From DATGPD01 sp041398565 (lineage in GTDB: Bacteria; Planctomycetota; UBA1135; UBA2386): a stretch of 64,000 nucleotides of DNA. A model generated the notes under the pieces. The model ran no database searches, had not been told where the DNA came from, and was given only the letters and a program-made list of their open reading frames with translations. The DNA is taken from the NCBI GenBank assembly GCA_041398565.1, contig JAWKUN010000002.1, forward strand, positions 1,860,001 through 1,924,000, in the 5' to 3' direction. This document shows, piece after piece, positions 1 through 8,455 of this stretch; the stretch's first letter is position 1; every line of letters starts with the position of its first letter. Both the position numbers and the translations under genes were made by a program.

Positions 1-872
1 GGCAGGCTCGCCAGCAACGAGTCGAACTCGAGCTCGCGGAAGATCGCCTCCAGCTCCGCGCGCTTGGGTCGGATCGCCGGCAGCTCGGTGACGCGGCAGG
101 GCAGCTCGACGTCGGTGTGCAGGGTCACCAGCTTCTGCGACAGGCGGGCGTCGTCGACGTGCGCCTCGAGGCTGGCGCGGATCGCCGGCTTCTTCACCTC
201 GTCGGTGTGGGTCAGGATCGCCTCGAGGCTGCCGAACTGATGCAGCAGCTCGGTAGCGGTCTTCTCGCCGACCTTGGGCACCCCCGGCACGTTGTCGGAC
301 GAGTCGCCCATGAGCGCCAGCAGGTCGACGATCTGGCGCGGCTCCACCCCGAACTTCGCCTTCACCTCCTTGGTGCCGATGATCTCCGGCGCCCGTGTGC
401 TGGTGCGCAGGTTCCACAGCTTCACCTTGTCGTCGACGATCTGCATGAAGTCCTTGTCGCCGGTGACGATGAAGACCTCCATGCCGGCGGCGCGCGCCTG
501 CACCGCCAGCGTGCCGATGACGTCGTCGGCCTCGTGCACGTCGCTCTTGACCACCGGGATGCCGAACGCATCGACCACCTGCTCGATCAGCCCGAGCTGC
601 GGCACCAACTCGTCCGGCATCTTGGCGCGCGTGGACTTGTATTCGGCGTAGAGCTTGGTGCGCGCCAGCCCCTCGCGGGCGCCGTCGAAGGACACCACCA
701 CGTGGTCGGGGTGCTCGCGGTCGAGCAGGGCGCGCAGCGTCTGCACGAAGCCGTATACGGCGCCGGTGGGGCGGCCCTCCTTGGTGCTGAGCCCGCCACG
801 CGGACTGGAGGCGAACGCGAAGAACGAGCGATACGCCAGCGCAGTGCCGTCGATGAGGTAGAGGCGGGGCAT
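1..872 (-). CDS. polA: DNA polymerase I, N-terminal 5'-3' exonuclease part (runs off the window)
   Basis: The reverse strand from the ATG at 872 opens MPRLYLIDGTALAYRSF, the classic start of the FEN-like 5'-3' exonuclease domain of DNA polymerase I. Further on it has GDKDFMQIVD and the helix-3-turn-helix signature GDSSDNVPGVPKVGEKTA, which bind metal and duplex DNA. In family members this domain removes RNA primers and damaged strands in repair and lagging-strand maturation. About 290 codons lie in the window; the polymerase part lies to the left. The call is firm for the exonuclease domain. I infer full-length PolA rather than a free-standing exonuclease. Confidence 0.92.
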   Translation of the reverse strand, partial: MPRLYLIDGTALAYRSFFAFASSPRGGLSTKEGRPTGAVYGFVQTLRALLDREHPDHVVVSFDGAREGLARTKLYAEYKSTRAKMPDELVPQLGLIEQVVDAFGIPVVKSDVHEADDVIGTLAVQARAAGMEVFIVTGDKDFMQIVDDKVKLWNLRTSTRAPEIIGTKEVKAKFGVEPRQIVDLLALMGDSSDNVPGVPKVGEKTATELLHQFGSLEAILTHTDEVKKPAIRASLEAHVDDARLSQKLVTLHTDVELPCRVTELPAIRPKRAELEAIFRELEFDSLLASL

Positions 873-1213
873 GGCGCCAGCGTACGCGCGCGGTGTGGGC
901 GGATGAACGGCGAGGGGAGAATGGCGCGCGCCGGATGTGCTCTCCGGCGGTTCTTGGTCGCGGTGTGTCGATCGATTCGTGGCAGACCCGTTCAGCGGCG
1001 GTGGCGACCAGCGTGCACAGCCAGCGACCCGCCACCGTGCCTCCGCCCGATCCCCGGCCGTTCGTGACGTGTTGCCCGTCGACTGGGCCGTCGACTGGGC
1101 CGTCGACTGGGCCAGTGTGCGGATCCTGAACGGATCCGGTCCTTCACCGGGAGGGCACGAGAGTTGAGCCAGCTCTCGGCACCGAGGTCCGTATCGGTCC
1201 GGAGATCACGAGC
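873..1213. other. Intergenic region between divergent polA and the SBBP/HAF gene
   Basis: These 341 bases carry no supported gene. They hold the upstream regions of two divergent genes, a triple 12-nt direct repeat (1078-1113), and two close GGATCC palindromes near 1131-1147. A GGAG 9 nt before the ATG at 1214 is a plausible ribosome binding site. I could not identify a confident promoter. Confidence 0.6.
1078..1113. repeat. Three perfect tandem copies of a 12-nt unit
   Basis: The unit GTCGACTGGGCC occurs at 1078-1089, 1090-1101 and 1102-1113 without mismatches, about 100 bp upstream of the start at 1214. It could be a slippage-prone minisatellite or a set of protein-binding sites. Nothing in the sequence decides between these. 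Confidence 0.85.
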
Positions 1214-4200
1214 ATGACATCCCGCTGGCTGGCGCTCTTCCCTTGTCTTTGTCTCGCCCCGACCCTGCTCAGCCAGGGCGTGCCAGCGCCTGCGGCGGCC
1301 GCCCCGCTCGACGCAGGCGGGGGCCGCCGGCTGGAGTTCGAGCCGGACGCGGCCGGGTTCGTGGCGCGTTCCGCCGGCTACGGCGTGCGGTTGGCGTCCG
1401 CCGGGTTCACCTTCGCGTTCGGCGCGACGCACCTGGTGCTGCACTGGGACGCCGCGCGTGCTCGCCATGAGCTGCGCGGCGAGGGCCGTCTCGCGGGCCA
1501 GAGCCACTACTTCATCGGCCGCGACTCGGCCGCCTGGCGGCACGGCGTACCCCACTTCGATTCGGTGCGCTGCGCCGGAGTGTGGGACGGGATCGACGTG
1601 GTGTGCTACGGGCAAGGGCAGCGGCTCGAGTTCGACTTCGTGGTGGCGCCCGGGGCGACGCCGGCCGCGATCGGGTGGAGCTACGAGGGCGCGCAGCGCG
1701 TGCAGATCGACGCTGCCGGTGCGCTGCACCTCGCCTGCGCCGGCGGCGAGCTGATCCAGCACGCGCCCGTCGCCTACCAGACGATCGACGGCGAGCGTCG
1801 CGCTGTGCCGGCGAGCTACCGGTACGACGGCCGGCGGCTCGGCATCGAGGTCGGCGCCTACGATCGGACCCAGCCCCTGGTCGTCGACCCCCTGGTGAGC
1901 TACGGCACGTTCCTGGGCGGCGCGGGTGTCGAGAGCGTCGCGCGCATCGCCCGCGACGCGCAGGGCAACACCTACTTGGCGGGCATCACCAGTTCGCTGG
2001 ACTTCCCGATCGTCGGCGGCGTGCGCAACGGCCTCGGCGGCACCTACGACATGTTCGTCACCAAGATCGATCCCACCGGCAGCCAGCTGGTGTACTCGAC
2101 CTACGTCGGCGGCAGCGTTGGCGGCTTCGGCGTCGACGAGTGGGCGATCGCGCTCGACGTCGACGGCCAGGGCAGAGTCACGGTGCTGGGCCGCACCGAG
2201 TGTCCCGACTTCCCGACGGTCAACGCGTTTCGCGGCGCGCCGCAGGGCGGTGTCGACGCGGTGGTGTTCCAACTCGCCGCCAACGGTGCGTCGCTCGCGT
2301 GGTCGACGTACCTCGGCGGCAGCGGCAACGACGTCGACAACGACGTCAGCTTCGACCTCCGGGCCGGCGGCCTGCGCCTGTTGCCGAACGGCGACGTCGT
2401 CGTCGGCGGTTGGACCGCGTCGGCCGACTTCCCACTGCGCAACCCGTCGCGCGCCACCTTCGCGAACGAGGAGATCTTTCTGACGCGCTTCGACGCCCAG
2501 GGCGGCGTGCAGTGGTCGACGTTCTTCGGTGGCTCGGAAGCGGAGAACCTGCGCGATCTCGAGCTGGACTCGAACGGCCTGCTGGTCTTCGCCGGCTTCA
2601 CAATCTCGCCCGACTTCCCGGTCTCGGCCAACGCCTACGACGCTACCAGCCTGGGCGGCTACGTGACGAAGCTCGATCCTGCCACGCAGAGCGTGGTCTG
2701 GTCGACCCGCTACCCCGAGTCGCCGCAGGGAATCGGACTCGATGCTCGCGACGCGGTCTATCTGTGCGGCGACACCACGCGCACCGACATGCCGGTCACG
2801 ATGGGCGCTCATCAGGTCGAGCACGGCGGCAGCTTCGACGGCCACATCGTGCAAGGCTGGCTGACGCGGCTCGACCCGAGTGCCAGTGTGATCGAGTACG
2901 CGACCTACTATGGCACGCCCCGTGACAACGAGTACCTCGTCGACGTCGTCGCCGACCACTTCGGCCAGGCATACGTGGTCGGCACCACTCGGGAACACAT
3001 CAACACGCCCTCGGGAGCCGCGTTGCTGCTCCAGATGAACGCGGCTGGCTCGGCGCTCGTCTACACCATGGAGCCGGTCGGACGCGATTCCGGCGGCGGG
3101 AGCATCCTGCTGCTCGCTCCCGGCGAGGTGATGGTCGCCGGCGAGACCGACCCCGAGAACGGCTTCACCACGGCCGGCGCCGTGCAGCCGACCCACGGTG
3201 GGCGTTCCGACGGTTTCCTCGCCAGAGTCAGTAGCCCCGCAACCGGGATGCTGGCTTTCACTCTGGACGGCCGCCGCCTCGACGGCAGCACGACGCGCGA
3301 CGCGGTCATCAGCCTCGACGGCGCCGCCGGTCCGAGCGGGGTCGTGGTGCAGCTGCAATCGAGCCACCCTGGGGTTCTCCAGGTGCCGGCCACGGTGACC
3401 GTGCCGGCCGGCTCCGCCACCGTGACGGTGCCGCTGACGGCTGCCCGTGTCACCGGCAAGGTCTTCGCCACGGTGACCGCGACGGCCGGCGGCGCCCCCT
3501 TGACCCTCGACGTCAAGGTGTGGCCGGGAAGCCCGTACCGCGTCGTGCCGGTCCTGGTCCCGCCGCTCGGCACCATCGCCCAACCGACGTTGGCGCCGGC
3601 CATCAACGAACACGGTTCGCTGGCGATCACCGGTGCGCCGCGCGGCTACTACGGGATCTACACCGACGTCGGCGGCTACCGGACGCTCGGCCCCGGGATC
3701 GCGAATGGCATCAACGATCTGGATCACGTTTGCGGCGAGACGACCTCCGGCGAGGCCTTCGTGCACTCCACCGCGCAGCGCACGCTCGGCTTCCTGCCCT
3801 CGGGCTCGTACAGCGCAGCGCTCGCCATCAACGACCGGGGTCAGGTCGCGGGCACCGGCGACCTGACGGTCGCCGTCCCGATGCCGTGGCACCCCTTCCG
3901 CTACACGTTTGGCGTCGGCCTGCTGGACCTGACCCCCGCGAGCACGACCGGCCAGGGAACCGCTCGCGCCATCAACCGCGCCGGCGTCGTCGCCGGCCAG
4001 GCGCAGCTGCCGGCGGGGATGCACGCCTTCACCTACGCCAACGGGGCCGGCCTCACCGACCTCGGCGTGCTCCCGGGCCACACCCACAGCGTGGCCTTCG
4101 CCATCAACGATGCCGGTTGGGTCACCGGCATCTCAGTGACCGGCAACTTCTTCGAGGGCGACCCCTTCCTGTACGTCCCGGGAAGCGGCATGCGCCGCCT

Positions 4201-4846
4201 GCCCGGCCTGCCGGGCTTCGCCTACCACCAGCCGCGCGGCATCAACTCGTTCGGGCACGTGGTGGGCAACGCCATCGTGCGCGCCGAGCACATCGGTTTC
4301 GTCGACGACGGCGTGACGCAACTGCGTCTCGACGAGGAGCTGTCGCCGGAAGACGCGTTCCTGTGGCGGACCCTGCACGTGTACGGGATCAACGACCGCG
4401 GTCAGATCGCCGGCGGCGGCGACCACCGCTTCGATCCCGGCGAGTCGACCTCGCTGCGCCTCGACCCGCGCTTCCATCAGCCCTACGGGCGCGGCTGCGG
4501 CGGCAGCCTCGGCATGGTGCCGGGCTTGCTCGGCCAGGGCTACCCGGCGGTGGGCGGCACGTTCGACTTGCTGCTCAGCGGCCCGGCCGGCGGCGCGGCG
4601 GCACTGCTGGTGGCTGCGGCTCCGGGCAACACACCGGTGCTCGGCTGCTCGCTTGCCTTGGCAGCGCCCTTCGTCCAGTTCGGGCCGGCGTTCGTTCTCG
4701 ACGGTGCCGGCACAGCGCGGCGTTCGGTTCCGCTACCGGCGGGGCTGCGACCTGTCCCTCTCTTCTTCCAGGGCGCGGTCGTCGACCCTGGCGCGCCTTC
4801 GGGCTTGGTCACGTTCAGCAACGGCGTGCGCGTGCAGCTGTTCTGA
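1214..4846 (+). CDS. Large secreted SBBP beta-propeller / HAF-repeat protein
   Basis: A 1210-residue exported protein of unknown function. Residues 1-21 form a signal peptide ending near LLSQG. About 30-225 resemble the DUF7948-type domain that precedes SBBP repeats (YFIGRDSAAWRHGVPHF, then VVDPLVSYGTFLGG). About 228-680 hold SBBP-type beta-propeller repeats with recurring YSTYVGG/WSTYLGG and DFP motifs. About 690-775 look Ig-like and rich in valine and threonine. About 775-1100 carry HAF-type repeats (AINDRGQVAG, AINRAGVVAGQ, INDRGQIAGG). The final ~110 residues, starting GRGCGGSLG, resemble a terminal domain I associate with planctomycete exported proteins. The ATG has a GGAG at good spacing. 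A surface or extracellular structural role is inference. Confidence 0.85.
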   Translation: MTSRWLALFPCLCLAPTLLSQGVPAPAAAAPLDAGGGRRLEFEPDAAGFVARSAGYGVRLASAGFTFAFGATHLVLHWDAARARHELRGEGRLAGQSHYFIGRDSAAWRHGVPHFDSVRCAGVWDGIDVVCYGQGQRLEFDFVVAPGATPAAIGWSYEGAQRVQIDAAGALHLACAGGELIQHAPVAYQTIDGERRAVPASYRYDGRRLGIEVGAYDRTQPLVVDPLVSYGTFLGGAGVESVARIARDAQGNTYLAGITSSLDFPIVGGVRNGLGGTYDMFVTKIDPTGSQLVYSTYVGGSVGGFGVDEWAIALDVDGQGRVTVLGRTECPDFPTVNAFRGAPQGGVDAVVFQLAANGASLAWSTYLGGSGNDVDNDVSFDLRAGGLRLLPNGDVVVGGWTASADFPLRNPSRATFANEEIFLTRFDAQGGVQWSTFFGGSEAENLRDLELDSNGLLVFAGFTISPDFPVSANAYDATSLGGYVTKLDPATQSVVWSTRYPESPQGIGLDARDAVYLCGDTTRTDMPVTMGAHQVEHGGSFDGHIVQGWLTRLDPSASVIEYATYYGTPRDNEYLVDVVADHFGQAYVVGTTREHINTPSGAALLLQMNAAGSALVYTMEPVGRDSGGGSILLLAPGEVMVAGETDPENGFTTAGAVQPTHGGRSDGFLARVSSPATGMLAFTLDGRRLDGSTTRDAVISLDGAAGPSGVVVQLQSSHPGVLQVPATVTVPAGSATVTVPLTAARVTGKVFATVTATAGGAPLTLDVKVWPGSPYRVVPVLVPPLGTIAQPTLAPAINEHGSLAITGAPRGYYGIYTDVGGYRTLGPGIANGINDLDHVCGETTSGEAFVHSTAQRTLGFLPSGSYSAALAINDRGQVAGTGDLTVAVPMPWHPFRYTFGVGLLDLTPASTTGQGTARAINRAGVVAGQAQLPAGMHAFTYANGAGLTDLGVLPGHTHSVAFAINDAGWVTGISVTGNFFEGDPFLYVPGSGMRRLPGLPGFAYHQPRGINSFGHVVGNAIVRAEHIGFVDDGVTQLRLDEELSPEDAFLWRTLHVYGINDRGQIAGGGDHRFDPGESTSLRLDPRFHQPYGRGCGGSLGMVPGLLGQGYPAVGGTFDLLLSGPAGGAAALLVAAAPGNTPVLGCSLALAAPFVQFGPAFVLDGAGTARRSVPLPAGLRPVPLFFQGAVVDPGAPSGLVTFSNGVRVQLF

Positions 4847-4884
4847 AACCGCAAGTTGGTGTCAGACTCCACCTTGTTGGTTTG
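4847..4884. repeat. REP-like dispersed element, copy 1
   Basis: Directly after the stop codon at 4846 lies a 38-nt segment containing TTGGTGTCAGACTCCACC. It matches, in inverse orientation and with few mismatches, the right arm and flank of the palindrome at 8405-8442. It is one half of the palindrome on its own and shares the core TGTCAGACTCC with the copies at 8367, 21969 and 59726. Confidence 0.7.
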
Positions 4885-4999
4885 TGCGACCGATGCGTCC
4901 GGCTTGGCCCGGCCACTCGCGAGAACGCAGCAGGCTGGCGACGACGCGCGGCTTCGCTGCGGGTGAATCCCGTGGGGCGGACACCTACGCTAGTCCCGT

Positions 5000-7900
5000 A
5001 TGGATTGGTGGCTGGCAGCGCTCGCCGGGGGTCTCGGCGTCGGATACTGGGCTGGGGTCAGGCGGCGTCGGGTGCGCGCGGAGTCCGCGGCCGGTCTGCC
5101 CACGGAAGCTCCGCCCACCGAACCTCCGGTCGGCACCCAGGAACCGCCCGAGGAGCCGGCGCGGTTGCGCCTGCTGCGCCGGGCGGACGAGCTCGGCGAG
5201 TTCTATGACTTGTCGGCCCACCCCGACGACCTGACGGCGTCGGCGGAATGGAACCGTTGCGTGCAGGAACTCGCCGGGTCCGACTTCACCTACGACGACG
5301 TGCTCGGCTACCTCAGCGGCGGCAGCTCGCTGCTGGCCACCGTGGCGGCCCACGCGGTGTGGTTGCGCGCCGAGTCGGAGGGGCGCGAGCGCGAGCTACT
5401 GCGCTACTTCGCTGGCCGCTCGATCTACGCCGGGTCCTTCTTGCTCCGTGCCCTCGAGCGCGTGACGGATCCCGACATCGTCATCGACGTCCTCGGCGCC
5501 ATCACACCGGGGTGGCACTGCCCACTGGGCGTCGACTTGCTGCGCGGCTTCCTGCGTCGGCGCCTCGAGCCCGGGCACGTGCAGGCCGCGGATCGGCTCG
5601 CGCGTCTGCTGGCCGCCAACGAGGGTCTCGCCAATCTCGTCGACGAGGTCCTGAGCGGCATCGACTCGCCGTCGGCGCAGGCCCTGCGCGATGCGCTGGC
5701 GCCCGGCAGCAGCCGCCACGCCAGCGTCGAGACGCTGCGGCGCTTCGCGCGGCTGCTGGATGCCAGGGAACCGGGCGCTCTGCTGCCGTCGACGACGCAG
5801 GCGTCTGTGCTGCAGGAACTCGCGGCCTCGGTACGTGCCGACCCGGCCCGGCCGGTCCTGCTGGTGGGCGAGCCGGGCGTCGGCAAGGCCACCCTCACCG
5901 CCCAGGTGGTCGCACGTCTGAACGGCGAAGGCTGGACCGTGTTCGAGGCCGGCGCGACCCAGCTGTTGGCCGGCCAGAGCTACATCGGACAGCTCGAGGG
6001 GCGGGTGCTCGAGCTGGTGCGCGCGGCCAGTGGTCGGCCGAAGACACTGTGGGTGGCGCCCGGCCTCATCGAGTTCGTCAGCGCTGGGCGGCACCAGTTC
6101 TCGCCGACCGGCTTGCTCGACCTGCTGCTGCCGTACTTCACCAGCGGCAGCCTGCGCCTGCTGGCGCCGATGACCCCCGCGGCACACGAGCAGCTGCTGC
6201 GTCAGGTGCCGGCGCTGCGTGCGGGCTCGGTCGCCGTGCGCCTGCCGGAAGCGGGCGCCGAGGAGACGCTGGCACTGGGGCGAGCCTGGCTCGCCAACGA
6301 CGCGGCCGGCGGTGCGCCGCTGTGCGACGACGATCTGTTGCGCGAGCTGCACCAGCGCGCGCAGCAGTACTTGACGCAGACGGCGCGTCCGGGGTGCCTG
6401 CTGAGCCTGCTCACGTCCCTGCGAGCCCAGGTCGTGCCGACCGGCGCGCCGCGGCGGGCGGCGTCGATCGACGACGCCATCACCTTGCTCAGCCGTCTGA
6501 CCGGCTTGCCGGCCAGCGTGCTCGACGACCGTGCCGGCCTCGATCTCGAGTCCCTGCGCCGTTCGTTCGGCCAGCGCGTGCTCGGCCAGCAGGAGGCCGT
6601 CGATTGCCTGGTCGAGCGCGTCGCCATGCTGAAGGCGGGGCTGTGCGATACCCGCCGGCCGATCGGGGTGTTCTTGTTCACCGGCCCGACCGGCACCGGC
6701 AAGACCGAGCTGTGTCGCGTTCTCGCCGAGTACTTGTTCGGCAGCGGCGAGCGCATGCTGCGTCTCGACATGAGCGAGTTCCAGCACGCCGAAGCGATCG
6801 CGCGCCTCGTCGGCGACGCCGACGACGTGCACGGGCGCCAGGCTCTCGTGCACCGTATCCGCGAGCAGCCGTTCGCGGTGGTGCTGCTCGACGAGATCGA
6901 GAAGGCGCACCCGATGGTGTTCGACCTCTTCTTGCAGGTCTTCGACGAGGGGCGGCTGACCGACCGCAAGGGTCGGCTCGCCGACTTCCGCCATGCTCTG
7001 GTGGTCATGACCAGCAACCTCGGCGTGCGCGAGTTCGAGGGTGCCAATCTCGGCTTCGTGGCGGGCGCGCCCACCCCGCAACGCGCGCTCGAGGGCGCGT
7101 TCCGCCGCGAGTTCCTCAACCGGATCGACCGGGTGGTGGTGTTCCGGTCGCTCGATCGCACCACCCTGCGCGCGGTGCTGCACAAGGAGCTCGACCTCGT
7201 CCTGCAGCGACGCGGGCTGCGTCATCGCCGTTGGGCGGTCGAGTGGGACGAGACGGCGCTGCAGTTCCTGCTCGAGCAAGGCTACTCGCCCGAGCTCGGC
7301 GCCAGGCCGCTGCGCCGGGCCATCGAGCGCCACGTCCTGGCACCGCTGGCCGCCGCGATCGTCTCCGACCGGGTGCCCGAGGGCGACCACTTCTTGTTCG
7401 TGCGCAGTGACGGTCAAGGCGTGCAGGTCGAGTTCGTCGACCCCGATGCGCCGGCGCCGGCGCCTCGTCGCGAGAGCGGGCAGGAGGTAGTGGCGAGCCT
7501 GCGGGCTCTCGCGCGCGAGGGCAGCGGATCGCCGGGCGAACTCGCCGTGGTGACGCGCGAACTGACGGACCTGTCGGCACAGCTCACCGAAGAGACCTGG
7601 ACGCGACGCAAGGCCGACGCCTACGCGGCGATGAACGAGGCCGACTTCTGGTCGCGCCCCGACCGCCATCGCGTGCTCGGTCTCGTCGAGCTGTTGAGCC
7701 GCGTCGAGACGGCGGTGAAGCGCGCGCAGGAACGGGCTGGGGCGGCCGCCGCCGGCTGCACCCGCAACGACCTGCGCACCCTGGCGGCGCGCACCCTGCT
7801 GCTGCGGATCGCCGTCGCGGCGGTCGAGCGTGGCGAGGCGCAGGACGCCTACGTGTCCGTGTCGCCGATCCACGACGCCTACGGCGGCGACGCGGTGGCG

Positions 7901-8359
7901 GCGGCGTTCGCGCGTGAGGTCGTCGCGATGTACGAGGGCTGGGCGCGGCTCCGACGCATGCAGTGGCGAGTGCTCGACGACCGCGGCGGAGTCGTGACCG
8001 CCGCGGTGAGTGGGTTCGGCGCGTGGTCGATCTTGGCGCCGGAGACCGGCCTCCACGTGCTCGACGACCGACCACTCCATCGGCCGTCGAATCGCATCGA
8101 ACTCGACGGCGGACACGGCGATGGTGCCGCCCGTCCCGTGCACGTGCGTGTCGTGGTGGCGGCGCAGCCGCCGGATCCGGGCGAGGATGGCGAGCTGGCT
8201 CTGGCGCTAAGCACGCTGCGAGCTGCGCAGGGGCCGCTCCCCGTCGTCGTGCGGCGCTACCGCCGCGAGCCCTCAGCGGAGGCGCGCGACCGCGTGCGCG
8301 GCTGGCGCACGGGCCGCCTCGATCGCGTCCTCGCCGGCGAGTTCGACCTGATCGAATGA
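5000..8359 (+). CDS. ClpB-like AAA+ ATPase fused to an RF2-like domain lacking GGQ
   Basis: An 1119-residue protein. Residues 1-20 are a probable membrane segment followed by RRRR. A first AAA module has Walker A GEPGVGKAT at 290-298, but its Walker B position reads KTLWVAPGLIEF, without the acidic pair. A second, intact ClpB D2-type module has GPTGTGKT at 562-569, VVLLDEIEKAHP, the FLNRID sensor region and ELGARPLRRAIERHV. From about residue 820 the sequence follows class I release factor RF2: MNEADFWSRPDRH (878 on), AMYEGWARLRRMQW, APETGLHVL and a C-terminal GWRTGRLDRVLAGEFD (RTG at 1103-1105). The RF GGQ loop that triggers peptide release is absent. A role in remodelling ribosomes or nascent chains is inference. 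Confidence 0.85.
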   Translation: MDWWLAALAGGLGVGYWAGVRRRRVRAESAAGLPTEAPPTEPPVGTQEPPEEPARLRLLRRADELGEFYDLSAHPDDLTASAEWNRCVQELAGSDFTYDDVLGYLSGGSSLLATVAAHAVWLRAESEGRERELLRYFAGRSIYAGSFLLRALERVTDPDIVIDVLGAITPGWHCPLGVDLLRGFLRRRLEPGHVQAADRLARLLAANEGLANLVDEVLSGIDSPSAQALRDALAPGSSRHASVETLRRFARLLDAREPGALLPSTTQASVLQELAASVRADPARPVLLVGEPGVGKATLTAQVVARLNGEGWTVFEAGATQLLAGQSYIGQLEGRVLELVRAASGRPKTLWVAPGLIEFVSAGRHQFSPTGLLDLLLPYFTSGSLRLLAPMTPAAHEQLLRQVPALRAGSVAVRLPEAGAEETLALGRAWLANDAAGGAPLCDDDLLRELHQRAQQYLTQTARPGCLLSLLTSLRAQVVPTGAPRRAASIDDAITLLSRLTGLPASVLDDRAGLDLESLRRSFGQRVLGQQEAVDCLVERVAMLKAGLCDTRRPIGVFLFTGPTGTGKTELCRVLAEYLFGSGERMLRLDMSEFQHAEAIARLVGDADDVHGRQALVHRIREQPFAVVLLDEIEKAHPMVFDLFLQVFDEGRLTDRKGRLADFRHALVVMTSNLGVREFEGANLGFVAGAPTPQRALEGAFRREFLNRIDRVVVFRSLDRTTLRAVLHKELDLVLQRRGLRHRRWAVEWDETALQFLLEQGYSPELGARPLRRAIERHVLAPLAAAIVSDRVPEGDHFLFVRSDGQGVQVEFVDPDAPAPAPRRESGQEVVASLRALAREGSGSPGELAVVTRELTDLSAQLTEETWTRRKADAYAAMNEADFWSRPDRHRVLGLVELLSRVETAVKRAQERAGAAAAGCTRNDLRTLAARTLLLRIAVAAVERGEAQDAYVSVSPIHDAYGGDAVAAAFAREVVAMYEGWARLRRMQWRVLDDRGGVVTAAVSGFGAWSILAPETGLHVLDDRPLHRPSNRIELDGGHGDGAARPVHVRVVVAAQPPDPGEDGELALALSTLRAAQGPLPVVVRRYRREPSAEARDRVRGWRTGRLDRVLAGEFDLIE

Positions 8360-8366
8360 ACAGATC

Positions 8367-8430
8367 GGTGTCAGGCTCCACCCTGTTGGTTGCCGAACCC
8401 GGCCCAACCAACAGGGTGGAGTCTGACACC
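8367..8430. repeat. Palindromic REP-like element with a 26-bp stem
   Basis: Left arm 8367-8392 pairs with right arm 8405-8430 over 26 positions with a single G-U wobble, around a 12-nt loop. It lies 7 nt after the stop of the ATPase and before the stop of the convergent gene at 8456, so it could also act as a bidirectional terminator. It shares its core with the elements at 4847, 21969 and 59726. Confidence 0.85.
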
Positions 8431-8455
8431 AACTTGCGGTTTGGGCTGCGTCGAG

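Noticed and set aside
992..4087. A 1031-codon open frame on the minus strand opposite the SBBP/HAF gene
   Set aside because: Its composition (R, G, A, V with no family motifs) is typical of antisense frames in very GC-rich genes. The plus-strand frame has a signal peptide and clear repeats.
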